NCBI RefSeq assembly: GCF_026552795.1
Contig: NZ_JANFPI010000009.1
Span: 62,001-126,000 of the forward strand
Length of the DNA: 64,000 bases
Source: Ectorhizobium quercum
GTDB lineage: Bacteria; Pseudomonadota; Alphaproteobacteria; Rhizobiales; Rhizobiaceae
Reading direction: 5' to 3'
A program made the translations under genes and the position numbers. Positions within the stretch are counted from its first letter, which is position 1, and each line of letters opens with the position of its first letter. Below the pieces are notes generated by a model. It was not told the origin of the DNA. It saw only the letters and a list, made by a program, of their open reading frames with translations, and ran no database searches. This document shows, in pieces, positions 53,585 through 61,734 of this stretch.

Positions 53585-53768
53585 TCTGGAGCTGGTTCCG
53601 CCCGCAAGGCGGATGAAAAGGGAATACGGTGAGGGAAACCGAATCCGTAGCTGCCCCCGCAACTGTAACCGTTGAGCCCGATTCCATCATGCCACTGGGA
53701 GCACAGTCTCTCGGGAAGGCGGAAGATGCGGCGACGACACGGAAGTCAGGAGACCTGCCGGTTCCAGT
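53585..53768 (+). promoter_or_regulatory. Cobalamin (AdoCbl) riboswitch
   Basis: The conserved aptamer is complete: GGGAATACGGTGAGG, the core AATCCGTAGCTGCCCCCGCA with ACTGTAACC following, GCCACTGGGA, and the B12 box GTCAGGAGACCTGCC. The closing P1 helix forms from CTGGAG (53586) and TTCCAG near 53763. It lies about 170 nt upstream of btuB and should lower expression of the uptake operon when adenosylcobalamin is plentiful. Confidence 0.95.
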
Positions 53769-53862
53769 CACCCATGCCAGGATGCGGGGCGCATTCCGGC
53801 GCGGACGTCCGTCGCGGTGACAACGAAGCGTTGCCGCTGGCGTGTCAGCCGGGTTGGGTCTT

Positions 53863-53935
53863 TCCCTCCTGCGTTCGAAGGCCTCCAGCGGTGAAAACCG
53901 TCACCGGGCGCGTATGGCGCGCCGTTCAGGAGGGA
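53863..53935 (+). promoter_or_regulatory. Candidate riboswitch expression platform (anti-Shine-Dalgarno)
   Basis: TCCCTCCTG at 53863-53871 is a perfect 9-nt complement of CAGGAGGGA at 53927-53935, the btuB ribosome binding site. Between them CGGT-GAAA-ACCG (53889-53900) forms a small hairpin. This layout fits translational control by sequestration of the ribosome binding site. Confidence 0.6.
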
Positions 53936-53940
53936 CCGCA

Positions 53941-55809
53941 TTGAGGGTATTTCTTTTCACCACCGGCCTTGCCGTCGCCGTAGCGTCGGCGCCCGCCGCC
54001 GCGCAGGAGAGCGGCGCGCCGGACGAGACGACGCTTTCGACCATCGTCGTCACGACGCCGCTGCGCCGCGAATCCACGCTGGCCGGCGCGACCAGCGCGG
54101 TCACGGTCATCGGGCGGGACGCGATCGAGAAGGCGCCCACCCGCGACGTCGCGCAGTTGCTCCGATCCTATGCCGGGGTTTCGGTCAATTCCTATGGCGG
54201 GCTGGGCTCGTCCTCCAGCGTCCAGCTTCGCGGCATGTCCAACACGCAGACGCTGGTTCTGGTCAACGGCGTGCGCACCGCCTCGGCGACCGGCGGAACC
54301 ACGGCCTGGGCCAATATCCCGCTGGAATCCATCGAGCGCATCGAAATCGCCAAGGGGCCGCATTCCTCGGCCTACGGGGCGGACGCCATCGGCGGCATCG
54401 TCAACATCATCACCCGGCAGGGGGGCTCCTGTCCGCAGGGCAGGGCGCTCTGCGGCAGCGTCACGGCCGGCGTCTCGCATCCGTGGGGCGGGTTTACGGC
54501 GGCCGATGTCCGCGGCGAGAAGGACGGGCTGAGCGTCGCGCTCGGCGCCAGCCTGCTCGGCACGCGCGGTTACGATTTCACGCTGTCGGGGCTGGAGCCG
54601 GACGATGACGGCTTCATTCGCGGCGCGATGAATTTCGCCATCGCCCGGGCGTTCGACTGGGGCAAGATCTATGCCGACGGCCTGTTCTCGCGCGGCCGCA
54701 ACCAGTTCGACGCCTCCTGGGGCGGCAACGAGGCCGACACGACCGCCTTCTTCGGCAAGGCGGGCGTTCGCATCGACCACGACGCGGACTGGTCGACCAC
54801 GCTCGAGGTTTCGCAGGGCTTCGACAGGGCCGAGAACTTCCGCAACGGCGTCTCCGGCACCGAAGACTACATCACCCGCCGCACGGGCCTTCTGGTCAAC
54901 ACCGGCAGGAGCATGCAGACGGGCGCCTTCGAGCATTTCGTCCTGCTGGGCGGCGAGTTCTATCGCGAGGGCATCACCACCAATGCCGGCGCCTACGATG
55001 AAACGGAACGCGACCTTTCAGGCGTGTTCGGCCAGTATTCGCTGGCAATCGGCTCCTGGCATTTCGACAGCGGATTGCGCTACGACTACAATGAGCAGTT
55101 CGGCGATGCGGTGACGTACAATCTCGGCGCGGCCTACGACGTGACGCCGGATCTGGCGGTGCGGGCATCCTGGGGCACCGGCTTCCGCGCGCCGACCTTC
55201 AACGACCTCTATTATCCGTTCTCCGGCAATCCGGATCTCGATCCCGAACGCTCGCGCACGGTCGAGGCCGGGCTGAGCTGGACGCCGGGCCTCGACACGC
55301 GCCTCGACGTCTCGCTCTACCGCACCTGGCTGAAGGACGGCATAGCCTGGGCGCCGGACCCGTCCGATCCGTCCGGCTTCATCTGGCGGCCCTACAACAT
55401 CACCGATGCCCGCATCAGCGGTCTGGAAATCAGCGGCAGCCACGCGCTCAACGACCGGCTGACGCTCACCGGCGGCATCGACTGGCGCGATCCGCGCGAC
55501 GAGGGAACGGGGAAGTACATCGCCCATCGCGAGCGCTTCAAGGCCAATGCCGGCGTCTCCTTCGCGGCGACGGAGGCCCTGTCCATCGACGTGAACGGGC
55601 TCTACGGTTCGGGGGCCTATGCCGATGCGGCGAATACGGCGCGGCTTTCCTCCTACGTCACCTTCGACGTGGCCGCGTCCTACAGCGTCGACGACCGGTC
55701 GAGGCTGAAGCTGGCGGCGGAAAACCTGCTCGACAGGGACTATTCGACCCAATCCGGCTACCGTGCGCCGGGCCGCACGGTTACGCTGAGCTTCACGAGG
55801 CAATTCTAA
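53941..55809 (+). CDS. btuB: TonB-dependent vitamin B12 receptor BtuB
   Basis: A 622-residue outer membrane receptor for cobalamin. A signal peptide (MRVFLFTTGLAVAVASAPAAA) is followed by a TonB-box-like TIVVTTPL, a plug domain (SAVTVIGRDAIEKAPTRDVAQLL, then KGPHSSAYGADAIGGIVNIITRQ) and the barrel ending in VTLSFTRQF with C-terminal phenylalanine. The start is a TTG six bases after AGGAGGG; an ATG 27 bp upstream would include that ribosome site in the coding region. Controlled by the cobalamin riboswitch. First gene of btuB-F-C-D. Confidence 0.92.
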   Translation: MRVFLFTTGLAVAVASAPAAAQESGAPDETTLSTIVVTTPLRRESTLAGATSAVTVIGRDAIEKAPTRDVAQLLRSYAGVSVNSYGGLGSSSSVQLRGMSNTQTLVLVNGVRTASATGGTTAWANIPLESIERIEIAKGPHSSAYGADAIGGIVNIITRQGGSCPQGRALCGSVTAGVSHPWGGFTAADVRGEKDGLSVALGASLLGTRGYDFTLSGLEPDDDGFIRGAMNFAIARAFDWGKIYADGLFSRGRNQFDASWGGNEADTTAFFGKAGVRIDHDADWSTTLEVSQGFDRAENFRNGVSGTEDYITRRTGLLVNTGRSMQTGAFEHFVLLGGEFYREGITTNAGAYDETERDLSGVFGQYSLAIGSWHFDSGLRYDYNEQFGDAVTYNLGAAYDVTPDLAVRASWGTGFRAPTFNDLYYPFSGNPDLDPERSRTVEAGLSWTPGLDTRLDVSLYRTWLKDGIAWAPDPSDPSGFIWRPYNITDARISGLEISGSHALNDRLTLTGGIDWRDPRDEGTGKYIAHRERFKANAGVSFAATEALSIDVNGLYGSGAYADAANTARLSSYVTFDVAASYSVDDRSRLKLAAENLLDRDYSTQSGYRAPGRTVTLSFTRQF

Positions 55810-55812
55810 CGA

Positions 55813-55865
55813 GCAATTCCAGGAAAAGTGCGCAACGTTTTTCCGTCCGGAATTGCGTAAAACAA
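55813..55865. repeat. RIME-like half element between btuB and btuF
   Basis: Inverted arms GCAATTCC (55813) and GGAATTGC (55849) around AGGAAAAGTGCGCAACG, followed by GTAAAACAA. It matches palindrome 1 plus part of the spacer of the RIME-like copy at 10601 (complement). It sits within the btu operon, 17 bp before btuF. Confidence 0.65.
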
Positions 55866-55881
55866 TGATCAAGGAAGCGGC

Positions 55882-56751
55882 ATGACAGGCAGGACGCGAA
55901 AATTCGGGAAGGGCGCGGCATTGGCCGCCACCCTTTCCTGCGCCCTGTCGATTGCCGCCCTGCCGGCGCGGGCGGGCGCGGCGCCGGCCCGCGTCGTGTC
56001 CATCAATCTTTGCACCGACCAGCTCGCCATGCTGATCGCGGATAAGGGGCAGCTCCTGTCCGTCTCGGCGATCGCGCGCGACCCGCACAGTTCAGCGATG
56101 ACGCGGGAAGCATCCGCCTTCCCGGTCAATCACGGGCAGGCGGAGGAAATCTTTCTCCTGAAGCCCGATCTCGTTCTGGCCGGGACCTATACGGCCCGCG
56201 CCACGGTCGGCCTGCTGCGCGGGCTGGACATCCGCGTCGAGCAGTTCGTGCCGGACACCTCCTTCGAGGATGTCAAGGCCAGCATTCGGCGGATGGGCAC
56301 GCTGCTCGGGCGCGAGGCGCGGGCCGAGGAACTCAGCCGGCGGATCGACGCGGAGCTGGAACGGACGAGCCGGCTGCCGCGCTCGGGCAAGCTGGCCGCG
56401 CTCTATTACGCCAACAGCTACACGTCCGGCGCCGGAACGCTGGCGCACGCGGTCATCGAGGCGGCGGGCCTCGAAAACCTCGCCGCCCGGCTCGGCATCC
56501 GCGGCACGGCGTCGATCCCGCTCGAAGCGCTGGTGATGGCCATGCCGGACGTCGTCGTGGCCGGGGATCGCGATTACGAGCCGCCGGCGCTGGCACAGGA
56601 GAATTTCAGCCACCCCGCCTTCCGCGCGCTGATCGAGCATAGCGGCGAGGTTGCCATGCCCGTGCGCAATACCGTGTGCGGCGGTCCATTCACCCTTGCC
56701 GCCGTGCGCATGCTGCGCGCTGCCGCGGGGCAGGACCATGTGCGGCGATGA
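55882..56751 (+). CDS. btuF: Vitamin B12 ABC transporter substrate-binding protein BtuF
   Basis: A 289-residue periplasmic binding protein with signal peptide (GAALAATLSCALSIAALPARA). The cluster 8 binding-protein pattern ARVVSINLCTDQLAMLI, then QAEEIFLLKPDLVLAGTY, and the C-terminal VCGGPFTLAAVRMLR are typical. It receives B12 from BtuB and passes it to BtuCD. Its stop overlaps the btuC ATG (ATGA). Confidence 0.88.
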   Translation: MTGRTRKFGKGAALAATLSCALSIAALPARAGAAPARVVSINLCTDQLAMLIADKGQLLSVSAIARDPHSSAMTREASAFPVNHGQAEEIFLLKPDLVLAGTYTARATVGLLRGLDIRVEQFVPDTSFEDVKASIRRMGTLLGREARAEELSRRIDAELERTSRLPRSGKLAALYYANSYTSGAGTLAHAVIEAAGLENLAARLGIRGTASIPLEALVMAMPDVVVAGDRDYEPPALAQENFSHPAFRALIEHSGEVAMPVRNTVCGGPFTLAAVRMLRAAAGQDHVRR

Positions 56752-57746
56752 GCGGCGGGCGCGGCTATTCCCTGCTTCTGGCGGGCCTCGGGCTTCTCAC
56801 GGCGGCGCTGTTCGTCCTGTCGCTGACGCTCGGCCCTGCGGCCATCGCCTTCGGCGACAGCATCGCCGCGCTCTTTTCCGGCGATGGCGGGCCGCTCGTC
56901 CTCATCATGCAGGAAATCCGCCTGCCGCGCGCGATCCTCGGCCTGCTGACGGGCGCCACGCTCGGGCTTTCGGGCGCGGCGCTGCAAGGCTTCCTGCGCA
57001 ATCCGCTGGCGGAGCCGGGGCTGATCGGCGTGTCCGCCTCCGCCTCGCTCGGCGCGGTGCTGGCGATCTATACCGGCCTTGCGGCCGCCTTTCCGCTGGG
57101 CCTGCCGCTGGCGGCGCTGGCCGGCGGGCTGGCGGCCGTCTTCATCGTCCAGGCACTCGCCGGCTCGGGCGGCGTGCTCACCGTCATCCTCGCCGGGGTG
57201 GCGGTGTCAAGCTTCGCCGCGGCCATGACGTCTCTGGCGCTCAATCTGTCGCCCAACCCGTTCGCCGCGCTGGAAATCATGTTCTGGATGCTCGGCTCGC
57301 TCACGGACCGGTCTATGACCCATGTCTGGCTCGCCGCGCCGTTCATCCTCGCCGGCTGGATCATGCTTTTCAGTCTCGGGCGGGCGCTCGATGCCCTGAC
57401 GCTCGGCGCCGATGCCGCCGCCAGCATGGGCATCGACCTGAACCGCACGCGCCGGCTGGCGATCTTCGGCACGGCGCTGTCGGTCGGGGCGGCGACGGCG
57501 GTGGCCGGCGCCATCGGCTTCGTCGGCCTCGTCGTGCCGCATCTTTTGCGCCCGCTCACCGGCTCGCTGCCGTCGCGGCTCCTGCCGGCCAGTGCGCTCG
57601 GCGGGGCGAGCATGATCCTCGCCGCCGATATCCTGGTGCGTTTCGCGGCGCCGGGCCGCGACCTGAAGCTCGGCGTGCTGACCGCCATCGTCGGCGCGCC
57701 CTTCTTCCTGTGGCTCGTCTGGAAAAGCCGGAGGGACCCGCTTTGA
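56748..57746 (+). CDS. btuC: Vitamin B12 ABC transporter permease BtuC
   Basis: A 332-residue FecCD-type permease with about ten helices; RLPRAILGLLTGATLGLSGAALQGFLRNPLAEPGLIGVS is the signature region, and IGFVGLVVPHLLRPLTG near the end contacts the ATPase. ATGA overlap with btuF and TTGA overlap with btuD indicate coupled translation. Confidence 0.92.
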   Translation: MSGGRGYSLLLAGLGLLTAALFVLSLTLGPAAIAFGDSIAALFSGDGGPLVLIMQEIRLPRAILGLLTGATLGLSGAALQGFLRNPLAEPGLIGVSASASLGAVLAIYTGLAAAFPLGLPLAALAGGLAAVFIVQALAGSGGVLTVILAGVAVSSFAAAMTSLALNLSPNPFAALEIMFWMLGSLTDRSMTHVWLAAPFILAGWIMLFSLGRALDALTLGADAAASMGIDLNRTRRLAIFGTALSVGAATAVAGAIGFVGLVVPHLLRPLTGSLPSRLLPASALGGASMILAADILVRFAAPGRDLKLGVLTAIVGAPFFLWLVWKSRRDPL

Positions 57747-58546
57747 GCACCTCCGCCCCGCTTTCGCCCGCCCTGCTTTCACTGGCCGGTCTTTCCGTCA
57801 GCCTCGGCGGCGCGCCGGTCGTGCGGGGCCTGTCCCTCGACGTCGCCGCCGGCGAGTTCGTCGGCCTGATCGGGCCGAACGGGGCGGGAAAGTCCACGCT
57901 CCTGCGCGCCATCGCCGGCCTGCTGCCGGCCGGCGGCACGGCATCGTTCCGGGGCAGGGCGCTTGCCGCGCTGAGCGCTTCGCAACGGGCGCGCGAGATC
58001 GCCTATGTGCCGCAGGAGCATGAGATCGCCTGGCCGGTGCCGGTCGAAACGCTGGTCGGGCTCGGACGCACGCCGCACCGTTCCGGCTTCGCAGGATTCT
58101 CGGCCCGCGACCGTCAGGCCGTGCTGAGCGCGATGGAGCGCATGGACGTGGCGCGTTTCGCGGACCGTCCGGCGACGGCCCTTTCGGGCGGCGAAAAGGC
58201 GCGCGTGCTGATCGCCCGGGCGCTGGCGCAGGAAACGCCGCTGTTTCTGGCCGACGAGCCTGCCGCCGGTCTCGATCCGGCCCATCAGATTGCGCTGATG
58301 CGGCTCTTCCGCGATCTCGCCGGCGAGGGGCGGGGCGTCATCGCCTCGATGCACGATCTCGGCCTGGCCGGGCGCTGGTGTACGCGGCTCGTTCTTCTGA
58401 GCGCGGGGCGGATCGTGGCCGACGGCCTGCCAGCGGCGGTCCTGACGCCGGAAAACCTGCGGTCGATCTACGGCGTCACGGGCTTTTTCGCTGAGGCGGA
58501 GGGTCGGCTCGTCGTCCAGCCGCTCGATCTGGCCGGGCGGCGCTAG
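57743..58546 (+). CDS. btuD: Vitamin B12 ABC transporter ATP-binding protein BtuD
   Basis: A 267-residue ABC ATPase: Walker A GPNGAGKST, signature TALSGGEKARVLIARALAQ, Walker B LFLADEPAAGLD and switch histidine in ASMHDLG. The start is a TTG overlapping the btuC stop, with CCGGAGGGA upstream. It ends two bases before a RIME-like repeat. Confidence 0.9.
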   Translation: MSTSAPLSPALLSLAGLSVSLGGAPVVRGLSLDVAAGEFVGLIGPNGAGKSTLLRAIAGLLPAGGTASFRGRALAALSASQRAREIAYVPQEHEIAWPVPVETLVGLGRTPHRSGFAGFSARDRQAVLSAMERMDVARFADRPATALSGGEKARVLIARALAQETPLFLADEPAAGLDPAHQIALMRLFRDLAGEGRGVIASMHDLGLAGRWCTRLVLLSAGRIVADGLPAAVLTPENLRSIYGVTGFFAEAEGRLVVQPLDLAGRR

Positions 58547-58547
58547 A

Positions 58548-58645
58548 GTTTGTCGGGGAAAAGCGGGAACCGGTTTTCCCGAAAAGACAAACGAAAACAA
58601 GAACCCTGGAGTCTGTCTGATTCAGAATGGAACCGGACAGACTCC
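58548..58645. repeat. RIME-like mosaic element at the nadD junction
   Basis: Palindrome 1 has arms GTTTGTC (58548) and GACAAAC (58586) around GGGAACCGG; the spacer has GAAAACAAG and CTGGAG; palindrome 2 is a perfect 10-bp inverted repeat GGAGTCTGTC (58608) / GACAGACTCC (58636). This two-palindrome layout is the same as at 10601. It lies between the convergent stops of btuD and nadD and could act as terminator for both. Confidence 0.75.
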
Positions 58646-58653
58646 AAGGCGCG

Positions 58654-59277
58654 TCAGCCGCCGCCGCGTTCGGCGCGCAGCGCCGTCGAGCTCAATGCCG
58701 AGCGCGGTCCGTGAATGAAGGTCCAGGCCGGCGCGCGATGCTTCCACAGGCTGCCGGCATCGTCCTCGTCGATCCGGGCATGGCCGTAGGTCCGCGCCAT
58801 TTTCGAGGAGAGGTAGGAGAGGGTGGAGCCGGGCCGGTCGATGACGGCGATGGGGAAGGTCTCGGCGATCGCACGCCAGTTCTGCCAGCGGTGAAAGCCC
58901 TTCAGATTGTCCGCGCCCATGATCCAGATGAAGTGGACGTGCGGATTGCGCGCCTTCACGAAGGCCAGCGTCTTCGCCGTGTAGCTGGTGCCCAGCGTCT
59001 TCTCGAAGGCCGTCACCTTCACCGCCGGATCGTGAACCAGCCGCTCGCTGAGCCGCATCCGTTCGGACAGGGGGGCGAGGTTTCCCCTGTCTTTCAGCGG
59101 ATTGCCGGGCGTCACCATCCACCAGAGCTGGTCGAGATTGAGCCGGCGCAGCGCGATCTCCGCCACCAGCGCGTGGCCGGCATGCGGCGGGTTGAAGGAA
59201 CCGCCGAACAGGCCGACGATCATGCCGCGCGCCGTGGGCGGCATGATCAGGTGGCGTCGCGCGATCGTCTCCGTCAT
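58654..59277 (-). CDS. nadD: Nicotinate-nucleotide adenylyltransferase
   Basis: A 207-residue adenylyltransferase making deamido-NAD from nicotinate mononucleotide and ATP. The nucleotide-binding motif GLFGGSFNPPHAGH is at about residues 22-35 and the IMGADNLKGFHRW block follows. The ATG at 59277 sits five bases after the proA stop; a second ATG 11 codons later is possible. In relatives rsfS follows nadD, but here the cluster breaks at this point. Confidence 0.95.
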   Translation of the reverse strand: MTETIARRHLIMPPTARGMIVGLFGGSFNPPHAGHALVAEIALRRLNLDQLWWMVTPGNPLKDRGNLAPLSERMRLSERLVHDPAVKVTAFEKTLGTSYTAKTLAFVKARNPHVHFIWIMGADNLKGFHRWQNWRAIAETFPIAVIDRPGSTLSYLSSKMARTYGHARIDEDDAGSLWKHRAPAWTFIHGPRSALSSTALRAERGGG

Positions 59278-59282
59278 GGAGG

Positions 59283-60563
59283 TCAGGGCCGGATCTGGCC
59301 GGTGCCATGCACACGGTAATTGAAGGAGGTGAGCTGTTCCACGCCCACCGGGCCGCGGGCGTGCATCTTGCCGGTGGCGATGCCGATTTCCGCGCCCATG
59401 CCGAATTCGCCGCCATCGGCGAATTGCGTCGAGGCGTTGTGGAGCAGGATGGCGGAATCGACCTCGTTGAAGAAACGTTCGACGACCGCCGGGTCTTCGG
59501 CGATCACCGCTTCGGTATGGTGCGACGAATAGCGGGCGATATGATCGATGGCGCCGGAAATGCCGTCGACGATGGCGACCGAGATGATCGCGTCGAGATA
59601 TTCCGTGCGCCAGTCCTCTTCCGTGGCCGGCCTGAAGCCGGGATGCACCTTCAGCACGGCGGCCGAGGCGCGGATTTCGCAGCCGGCCTGCGTCAGTGCT
59701 TCGAGCAGCGGTATCAGATGCGTGCCGATGGCGGCGCTGTCGACCAGCAGCGTTTCCGCCGATCCGCAGACGCCGGTGCGGCGCATCTTGGCATTGACGA
59801 CGATCTTCTTCGCCATGTCGAGATCGGCGGAAGCATCGACATAGACGTGGCAAAGGCCTTCCAGATGGGCGAAGACCGGCACGCGGGCTTCGGCCTGAAC
59901 GCGCCCGACGAGGCTCTTGCCGCCGCGCGGCACGATCACGTCGATGGCGCCGTCGAGACCGGTCAGCATCGCGCCGACGGCGGCGCGATCGGAAACCGGC
60001 ACGAGCTGGATGGCGTCTTGCGGCAGCCCGGCGGCCTTCAGGCCCTCGACGAGGCAGGCATGGATGGCGCGCGACGAATGCAGGGAATCCGAGCCGCCGC
60101 GCAGGATCACGGCATTGCCGGCCTTCAGGCACAGCGCGCCGGCATCCGCCGTCACGTTGGGGCGGCTTTCGTAGATCACGCCGATCACGCCGAGCGGCGT
60201 GCGCACGCGCTCGATCTTCAGCCCGTTCGGGCGCTCCCAGGCGGCAATGGTCTCTCCCACGGGGTCGGCCAGCGCGGCAATCTCGCGGATGCCTTGCGAA
60301 ATGCCGGCGATGCGGGCGTCGTTCAGCGTCAGCCGGTCGAGGAAGGCGCCGGACAGGCCGTTCTCCCGGGCGCGTTCGAGATCGCGCGCGTTGGCGGCGA
60401 GAATCTCCTCACGGCTCGCGTCGATGGCATCGGCCATGAGGCGCAGCGCCTTGTCCTTGGCGGCGGTGTCGGCAAAGGCGAGCGGGCGGGCGGCGGCGCG
60501 TGCGCGGCGGCCGATGCCGAGCATCAGGCTATCGATATCGGCGGCGGTCACGGTGTCAGACAT
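59283..60563 (-). CDS. proA: Gamma-glutamyl phosphate reductase
   Basis: A 426-residue enzyme that reduces gamma-glutamyl phosphate to the semialdehyde in proline synthesis. The active-site cysteine lies in KMRRTGVCGSAETLLVD, and GVIGVIYESRPNVTADA and EHTEAVI-like SSHHTEAVIAED are typical. The ATG at 60563 is preceded by AAGAAGGCC and overlaps proB by 8 bp. Confidence 0.97.
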   Translation of the reverse strand: MSDTVTAADIDSLMLGIGRRARAAARPLAFADTAAKDKALRLMADAIDASREEILAANARDLERARENGLSGAFLDRLTLNDARIAGISQGIREIAALADPVGETIAAWERPNGLKIERVRTPLGVIGVIYESRPNVTADAGALCLKAGNAVILRGGSDSLHSSRAIHACLVEGLKAAGLPQDAIQLVPVSDRAAVGAMLTGLDGAIDVIVPRGGKSLVGRVQAEARVPVFAHLEGLCHVYVDASADLDMAKKIVVNAKMRRTGVCGSAETLLVDSAAIGTHLIPLLEALTQAGCEIRASAAVLKVHPGFRPATEEDWRTEYLDAIISVAIVDGISGAIDHIARYSSHHTEAVIAEDPAVVERFFNEVDSAILLHNASTQFADGGEFGMGAEIGIATGKMHARGPVGVEQLTSFNYRVHGTGQIRP

Positions 60564-61734
60564 TGGCCTTCTTCCTTCCCTTCTTCGTGTTGCCGGCATG
60601 GGTCAGCACCAGATCGTCGCGATGCACCATCGCGGCGCGCCCGGCATAGCCGAGGATCTTTTCGATTTCGCCGGACTTGCGGCCCGCGATCAGGCGGGCG
60701 TCGCTGTCGTCGTAACCGGCGAGGCCGCGGGCGATCTCGTGGCCGGCGAGGCTGACGACGGCCACCGTGTCGCCCCGGCTGAAATGGCCTTCGATGCGTT
60801 TCACGCCGGCCGGCAGCAGGCTCTTGCCGGAGTGGAGCGCGTCTTCGGCGCCCTCGTCGACATGCAGTTCGCCGGCCGGATGAAGCTGGCCGGCGATCCA
60901 TGTCTTGCGGGCGTTGACCGGGTTCGGCGATGCCTCGAATTTCGAGAAGCGGGCGCCGGCCTCGATGGATTGCAGCGGATTGGGCACCTTGCCCGAGGCG
61001 ATGATCATGGCGCAGCCGGCGGCGGTGGCGATCTTGCCGGCCTCCACCTTGGTGCGCATGCCGCCGCGCGAAAGCTCGGAGGCCGCGCCGCCGGCCATCG
61101 CCTCGATCTCCGGGGTGATGTCCGCGATGACCGGCAGGAACAGCGCTTCCGGATCGAGATGCGGCGGGGCGGTGTAGAGCCCGTCGATATCCGACAGGAG
61201 CACCAGCAGGTCGGCGCCGATCATGGTGGCGACGCGGGCGGCCAGCCGGTCGTTGTCGCCGTAGCGGATCTCGTTGGTCGCCACCGTGTCGTTCTCGTTG
61301 ATGATCGGCACGGCCTTGAGCTTCAGAAGCTGCCTGAGCGTGGCGCGGGCGTTGAGATAGCGGCGGCGCTCCTCCGTGTCGCCGAAGGTCAGCAGGATCT
61401 GGCCGGCGACGATGCCGTCGCGGTGCAGGCTTTCGGACCAGGCGCGGGCCAGCTCGATCTGGCCGACGGCGGCCGATGCCTGGCTTTCCTCCAGCTTCAG
61501 CGCACCGGCGGGCAGTTTCAGCACGGAGCGGCCGAGCGCGATCGCGCCGGAGGACACGACGAGGACCTCGACGCCGCGCCGGCGCAGCGCGGCGATATCG
61601 GCACAGACCGAATCCAGCCATTCCGTGCGCAGGCCGGCCTTGCGGTCCACCAGCAGCGCCGAGCCGATCTTGACGACCACGCGCCGGCAATGGTCGAAGG
61701 GTTTCAGGATCTCATTTGCGGTTGTCATCGTCAT
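60556..61734 (-). CDS. proB: Glutamate 5-kinase
   Basis: A 392-residue kinase of the amino acid kinase fold with a C-terminal PUA domain. VVKIGSALLVD opens the ATP site, VSSGAIALG, NENDTVATNEIRYGDNDRLAARVA and DIDGLYTAPP follow. PUA starts near RIEGHFSRGDTVAVVS. The start at 61734 overlaps obgE by 23 bp; an ATG two codons later is also possible. ProB is the feedback-controlled step of proline synthesis. Confidence 0.96.
   Translation of the reverse strand: MTMTTANEILKPFDHCRRVVVKIGSALLVDRKAGLRTEWLDSVCADIAALRRRGVEVLVVSSGAIALGRSVLKLPAGALKLEESQASAAVGQIELARAWSESLHRDGIVAGQILLTFGDTEERRRYLNARATLRQLLKLKAVPIINENDTVATNEIRYGDNDRLAARVATMIGADLLVLLSDIDGLYTAPPHLDPEALFLPVIADITPEIEAMAGGAASELSRGGMRTKVEAGKIATAAGCAMIIASGKVPNPLQSIEAGARFSKFEASPNPVNARKTWIAGQLHPAGELHVDEGAEDALHSGKSLLPAGVKRIEGHFSRGDTVAVVSLAGHEIARGLAGYDDSDARLIAGRKSGEIEKILGYAGRAAMVHRDDLVLTHAGNTKKGRKKANV

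Noticed and set aside
49865..53662. 1265-codon open frame on the minus strand
   Set aside because: Antisense to the M3 peptidase and MFS genes; shadow of high-GC coding sequence.
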